A stretch of 64,000 nt of DNA from Pseudomonadota bacterium (GTDB lineage Bacteria > Pseudomonadota > Gammaproteobacteria > Steroidobacterales > Steroidobacteraceae). The notes under the pieces are model-generated. The model did no database searches. It saw nothing but the letters and a program-made list of their open reading frames with translations, and was not told the DNA's origin. This document shows, one piece after another, positions 61,317 to 64,000 of this stretch. Position numbers and translations under genes: made by a program. The first letter of the stretch is position 1. Each line of letters begins with the position of its first letter. Location: contig JANXQL010000156.1 of the NCBI GenBank assembly GCA_025356815.1, positions 37,331-101,330 on the forward strand. Reading direction: 5' to 3'.

Positions 61317-61655
61317 ATGTTCACGAGCAAAGTACGCAAGACGATGGTCGCGATGGCGCTGGTTGCCGTCGCGGGTGTGGCCGGTGCCGGTGCCACCGGC
61401 TTCCACGGGCACCACGGCGGTGCCGCGGGTACGCAGCCGATGGTGGGCGGCGATCTGGGCGAGGTCGTGGTCTTCGCGCCCGGCGATCTGGGCGAGGTGA
61501 TCGTCTATGCGCCGCACGACCTGCCGGAAGTGCTGGTCAGCGCCGCTCGCGCGCCGTTCGATGCGCCGATCCTGGCGGGCGTGGACGCGGCCGATACCGC
61601 GCCGCAGGCGCCTGCCGGGGACGCGCTGCTCGAGCGGGTCGCGGCCGGGTTCTGA
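61317..61655 (+). CDS. small exported protein with three 11-residue tandem repeats
   Basis: I recognise no family. It has 112 residues: basic start (MFTSKVRK), hydrophobic signal segment (TMVAMALVAVAGVAGAGA, cleavage near residue 26), a His/Gly-rich stretch (FHGHHGG), then three tandem units GDLGEVVVFAP, GDLGEVIVYAP and HDLPEVLVSAA (residues 45-77), and an Ala/Asp-rich acidic tail. The ATG has AAAGGAG 7 nt upstream. It is the first gene after the palindrome and precedes a GntR regulator and an ABC transporter, so it could be a substrate, sensor or partner of the transporter. Confidence 0.75.
   Translation: MFTSKVRKTMVAMALVAVAGVAGAGATGFHGHHGGAAGTQPMVGGDLGEVVVFAPGDLGEVIVYAPHDLPEVLVSAARAPFDAPILAGVDAADTAPQAPAGDALLERVAAGF
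61449..61547 (+). repeat. three 33-bp in-frame tandem repeats
   Basis: Units at 61449-61481, 61482-61514 and 61515-61547 encode the consensus [GH]DL[GP]EV[VIL]V[FYS]A[PA]. The first two are nearly identical in DNA (GGCGATCTGGGCGAGGT); the third has drifted at synonymous and other sites, so selection appears to act on the protein pattern. Alternating hydrophobic residues predict stacked beta strands. Confidence 0.85.
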
Positions 61656-61733
61656 CCGGTGCGCTGCTAAAGTAGAACTGCCTTGCGCCAGATCACCGTG
61701 ATGGGCGCGTTCAACGACGACAGCGAGTCCCTT

Positions 61734-62147
61734 ATGGACGCCAACTGGAACGATAGCCAACCGATCTACCGGCAACTGCGCGATCGCGTCGTGGCGATGA
61801 TCCTCGAAGGGGTCCTCAAGGAAGGCGACCCGCTGCCGTCGGTGCGCAATGTCGCAGCCGATTTCCGCCTCAACCCGCTGACGGTGCTCAAGGGCTACCA
61901 GCAGCTGGTCGACGAGGCGCTGGTGGAAAAGCGCCGCGGCCGCGGCATGTATGTGGCCGAGGGCGCGACCCGGGCACTGATGAAGGACGAGCGCCAGCGC
62001 TTCCTCGAGGGGGAATGGCCGCGCGTCCACGCCACGATTCAGCGCCTCGGCTTCAGCGCTGCCGAGCTGCTCGCCGTGCCGCCGGCCGTGCGCGCCGAGC
62101 CCAGGCCTGTCGCCTCGGCCCCTGACGCCGACGACGACCAAACCTAA
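61734..62147 (+). CDS. GntR family transcriptional regulator, YtrA type
   Basis: A short GntR protein with the winged helix (QPIYRQLRDRVVAMILEGVLKEGDPLPSVRNVAADFRLNPLTVLKGYQQLVDEALVEKRRGRGMYVAEGA) and only a small C-terminal helical region (about 137 residues in total), as in YtrA regulators that sit before ABC transporter genes. ATG 61734 places the domain normally; ATG 61701 or TTG 61683 are alternatives. It most likely represses the locus through the 22-bp palindrome. It ends with an acidic, Pro/Ala-rich tail. Confidence 0.93.
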   Translation: MDANWNDSQPIYRQLRDRVVAMILEGVLKEGDPLPSVRNVAADFRLNPLTVLKGYQQLVDEALVEKRRGRGMYVAEGATRALMKDERQRFLEGEWPRVHATIQRLGFSAAELLAVPPAVRAEPRPVASAPDADDDQT

Positions 62148-62169
62148 GAATCAACAAAGGAGCCACTCC

Positions 62170-63027
62170 GTGGCCACGCTGATCGAAGCTGAAGGACTGA
62201 CCAAGCGCTACGGCGCAACCCGCGCGCTCGATGGCGCGTCGTTCAAGATAGAGACCGGGCGAATCGTCGGTCTGATCGGCCCCAACGGCGCCGGCAAGAC
62301 GACCGCCATAAAGGCCATCCTTGGGCTCGCGCGCTGCGAGGGCTCGCTGAAGGTGCTTGGCCTGGATCCCTACCTGCAGCGAGACGAGCTCGCCGAACGC
62401 GTCTCGTTCATAGCAGATGTCGCGGTCCTGCCGCGATGGCTGAAGGTGAGCCAGGCGGTAGAGTTCGTCCAGGGTGTACATCCGAGATTCCGACCGGAGC
62501 GCTGTCGCGAGTTCCTCGCGCGGACGAACATAAAGCCCGGCAGTCGAGTTCGTGAACTGTCGAAAGGCATGATCACCCAGCTGCACCTGGCGCTGACGAT
62601 GGCGATCGATGCACAACTGCTGGTGCTGGACGAGCCGACGCTGGGCCTCGACATCCTGTCACGCAAGCAGTTCTACGACACCCTGATATCCGACTACATG
62701 GACGATGAGCGCACGATTCTCGTGACGACTCACCAGGTCGAGGAGATCGAAACCATTCTGACCGACCTGATCTTCGTCGATCGCGGCCGTGTCGTGCTCG
62801 ACTTGCCAATGGACGAGATTCCGGTGCGCTACGCGCAGCTGCTGGCCGCCCCTGCCCAGGCGGAGGCCGCGCGTGCGATGAAGCCGCTGTCCGAGCGGCA
62901 GATCATGGGTCGGCACTGCTTCATGTATGAAGGTGCGGATCAAGACGCGCTTGCGGCTCTCGGCGACGTTCGCCGGCCTTCGATCGCGGATCTGTTCGTC
63001 GCCAAGGTCGGCGGAGGTGCGAAGTGA
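62170..63027 (+). CDS. ABC transporter ATP-binding protein
   Basis: Walker A GPNGAGKTT in GLIGPNGAGKTTAIKAILGLAR, Walker B LLVLDEPTLGLD and H-loop VTTHQ are intact. The signature motif is LSKGM instead of LSGGQ, as in YtrB/YhcG-type exporters next to GntR regulators. The C-terminal 70 residues form an extra domain (VRYAQLLAAPAQAEAARAMKPLSERQIMGRHCFMYE). The start is GTG with AAGGAG 8 nt upstream. It has 285 residues. The stop overlaps the permease GTG. Confidence 0.94.
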   Translation: MATLIEAEGLTKRYGATRALDGASFKIETGRIVGLIGPNGAGKTTAIKAILGLARCEGSLKVLGLDPYLQRDELAERVSFIADVAVLPRWLKVSQAVEFVQGVHPRFRPERCREFLARTNIKPGSRVRELSKGMITQLHLALTMAIDAQLLVLDEPTLGLDILSRKQFYDTLISDYMDDERTILVTTHQVEEIETILTDLIFVDRGRVVLDLPMDEIPVRYAQLLAAPAQAEAARAMKPLSERQIMGRHCFMYEGADQDALAALGDVRRPSIADLFVAKVGGGAK

Positions 63028-63953
63028 ACAATTTCATCTGGCTGTTGCGGCGGGAGTGGTGGGAGTCGAGGTCAATCTGGCTTGCGCCGATGATCTGCGC
63101 TGCGATCGTCACGCTGGTGTCGGTCTTCGGAATTCTCCATTCCGGGCACCTGCAGGTCGATCCGGATGTGCTTGCGAAGCTGTCCTCGAAGTTCGATCCA
63201 ACCAAGCGCGATATGTATGTCGCGATAGCGCTGTTCACGCTCGGCGTACCATTCTTCATCACGGTGGTGGTCACGCAGGCACTCTACGCGCTGGACGCAT
63301 TGTTCACGGAGCGCCGTGACCGCAGCGTGCTGTTTTGGAAGTCGTTGCCACTGAGTGATACGCAGACGGTCCTGGCGAAGCTCGTGACCGCGTCGGTCGT
63401 CATGCCGCTGGTGGGCATCGCGGCAATGCTGGTGTCTCAACTGATCGTGATGTTCGTCGCGGGCGTCGCCGTAACGCTGCCGGCAATCATGGGTCCTGCA
63501 ACGAGCCTCTGGTCACCCGCCGCCTGGGGGGCGTGGCTCGCGTTCGTTGGCTACATCTTCGTGGCTGCGACCTTCTGGTTCCTGCCGACGATCGCGTTCC
63601 TGATGCTGGTGTCAGCGTGGGCGCCACGCTCACCGTTCGCGATTGCCACGCTTGCGCCGCTCGCTGTGATGCTGGTCGAGCGCATCGCGTTCGGTACGAA
63701 CCTCATCGGGACGCTCGTCATGGAGCGGACGTTCCCGCCCGCGTTCCTAGCGGGGGCCTTCGGCCACCACATGACCATGGGCGGCGGTGAGAATGTGCAG
63801 ATCACGCTGAAGGATATGCCTGCATCGATCGTCGACATCGTCGACCCACTGCGGTACTTCACCTCGCCGGAGGTATGGATCGGTGTGTTGCTCGCCATGG
63901 CGATGGTCGGCGCGACGATCTGGCTGCGGCGCTACCGCGACTCCACGGTCTAA
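63024..63953 (+). CDS. ABC-2 type transporter permease
   Basis: A 309-residue membrane protein with six predicted helices: IWLAPMICAAIVTLVSVFGIL, YVAIALFTLGVPFFITVVVTQALYAL, LVTASVVMPLVGIAAMLVSQLIVMFVAG, WLAFVGYIFVAATFWFLPTIAFLMLVSAW, FAIATLAPLAVMLVERIAFG and VWIGVLLAMAMVGATIWLRRY. ERRDRSVLFWKSLPLSDTQTVLAKL is a typical ABC-2 cytoplasmic loop. GTG overlaps the ATPase stop (GTGA), so the two are a transporter pair. The substrate is unknown; it is probably an envelope-stress or peptide-related exporter. No further gene fits before the window end. Confidence 0.92.
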   Translation: MNNFIWLLRREWWESRSIWLAPMICAAIVTLVSVFGILHSGHLQVDPDVLAKLSSKFDPTKRDMYVAIALFTLGVPFFITVVVTQALYALDALFTERRDRSVLFWKSLPLSDTQTVLAKLVTASVVMPLVGIAAMLVSQLIVMFVAGVAVTLPAIMGPATSLWSPAAWGAWLAFVGYIFVAATFWFLPTIAFLMLVSAWAPRSPFAIATLAPLAVMLVERIAFGTNLIGTLVMERTFPPAFLAGAFGHHMTMGGGENVQITLKDMPASIVDIVDPLRYFTSPEVWIGVLLAMAMVGATIWLRRYRDSTV

Positions 63954-64000
63954 GCACGCGGCGGGCCGCGCAGGGACGCGCGGCCGTGCGCCCGCCCGCC

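Overview
The window reads as a contiguous piece of a high-GC gammaproteobacterial chromosome. The evidence is the gmk-rpoZ-spoT-ridA-recG block, the mrcA | pilMNOPQ-aroK-aroB arrangement, the marR-emrA-emrB cassette, a FadD/FadE beta-oxidation pair, tesA divergent from the ybbA/ybbP pair, and strong G/C third-position bias. That bias also creates very long antisense shadow ORFs. A Xanthomonadales/Nevskiales-like lineage is my best guess, but the window has no rRNA to settle it. I see no tRNA, rRNA, CRISPR array, insertion sequence or prophage.

Layout. 0-8.1 kb: a HIT protein, a small hypothetical, then a tightly packed minus-strand core block gmk-rpoZ-spoT-ridA-recG-ubiC-ubiA with 4-nt GTGA overlaps at the recG end. 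8.4-13.5 kb: an accessory island (PhyH-type dioxygenase, RDD membrane protein, LysR regulator divergent from an AhpD-like protein, a small ORF, a flavin-binding pyridoxamine-oxidase-like protein, a DUF4386 membrane protein). It separates gmk from yicC, which are often neighbours. 13.6-17.8 kb: yicC, PP2C phosphatase, rph-rdgB-hemW. 17.8-18.4 kb: an AT-rich spacer holding two perfect DnaA boxes in inverted orientation plus a near-match, then rpmE with tandem hairpins. 18.7-22.5 kb: gltA, a DMT exporter, an enoyl-CoA hydratase and a convergent conserved hypothetical. 22.5-40 kb: mrcA divergent from pilMNOPQ, then a Big-1/Ig-like lipoprotein, aroK, an orphan NarL-type response regulator, aroB, dgt, pyrF, hemE, crcB, ppa and a GNAT protein. 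40-48.9 kb: lipid genes (fadD, an LplT/PlsC-type fusion, tesA) divergent from an ABC pair, and two uncharacterised genes. 49-52.9 kb: one-carbon genes (5-FCL, fhs) and an amino-acid permease. 52.8-59.2 kb: marR-emrA-emrB-histidine phosphatase, and fadE. 59.2-61 kb: marC and mdh. 61.2-64 kb: a self-contained locus with a perfect 22-bp palindrome, a structured leader, a small exported protein with three 11-residue tandem repeats, a YtrA-type GntR regulator, an ABC ATPase and an ABC-2 permease.

How the parts work together: the core genes cover ubiquinone entry (ubiC, ubiA), the stringent response (spoT, rpoZ, gmk), type IV pilus assembly (pilMNOPQ), chorismate, pyrimidine and haem synthesis, and fatty-acid activation and oxidation. 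The least familiar parts are the exported-repeat-peptide/GntR/ABC locus at the right end, the inverted DnaA-box element before rpmE, and the two insertions (Ig-like lipoprotein, orphan response regulator) into the usually compact pilQ-aroK-aroB neighbourhood. All function calls come from reading motifs and gene order; no search was run.
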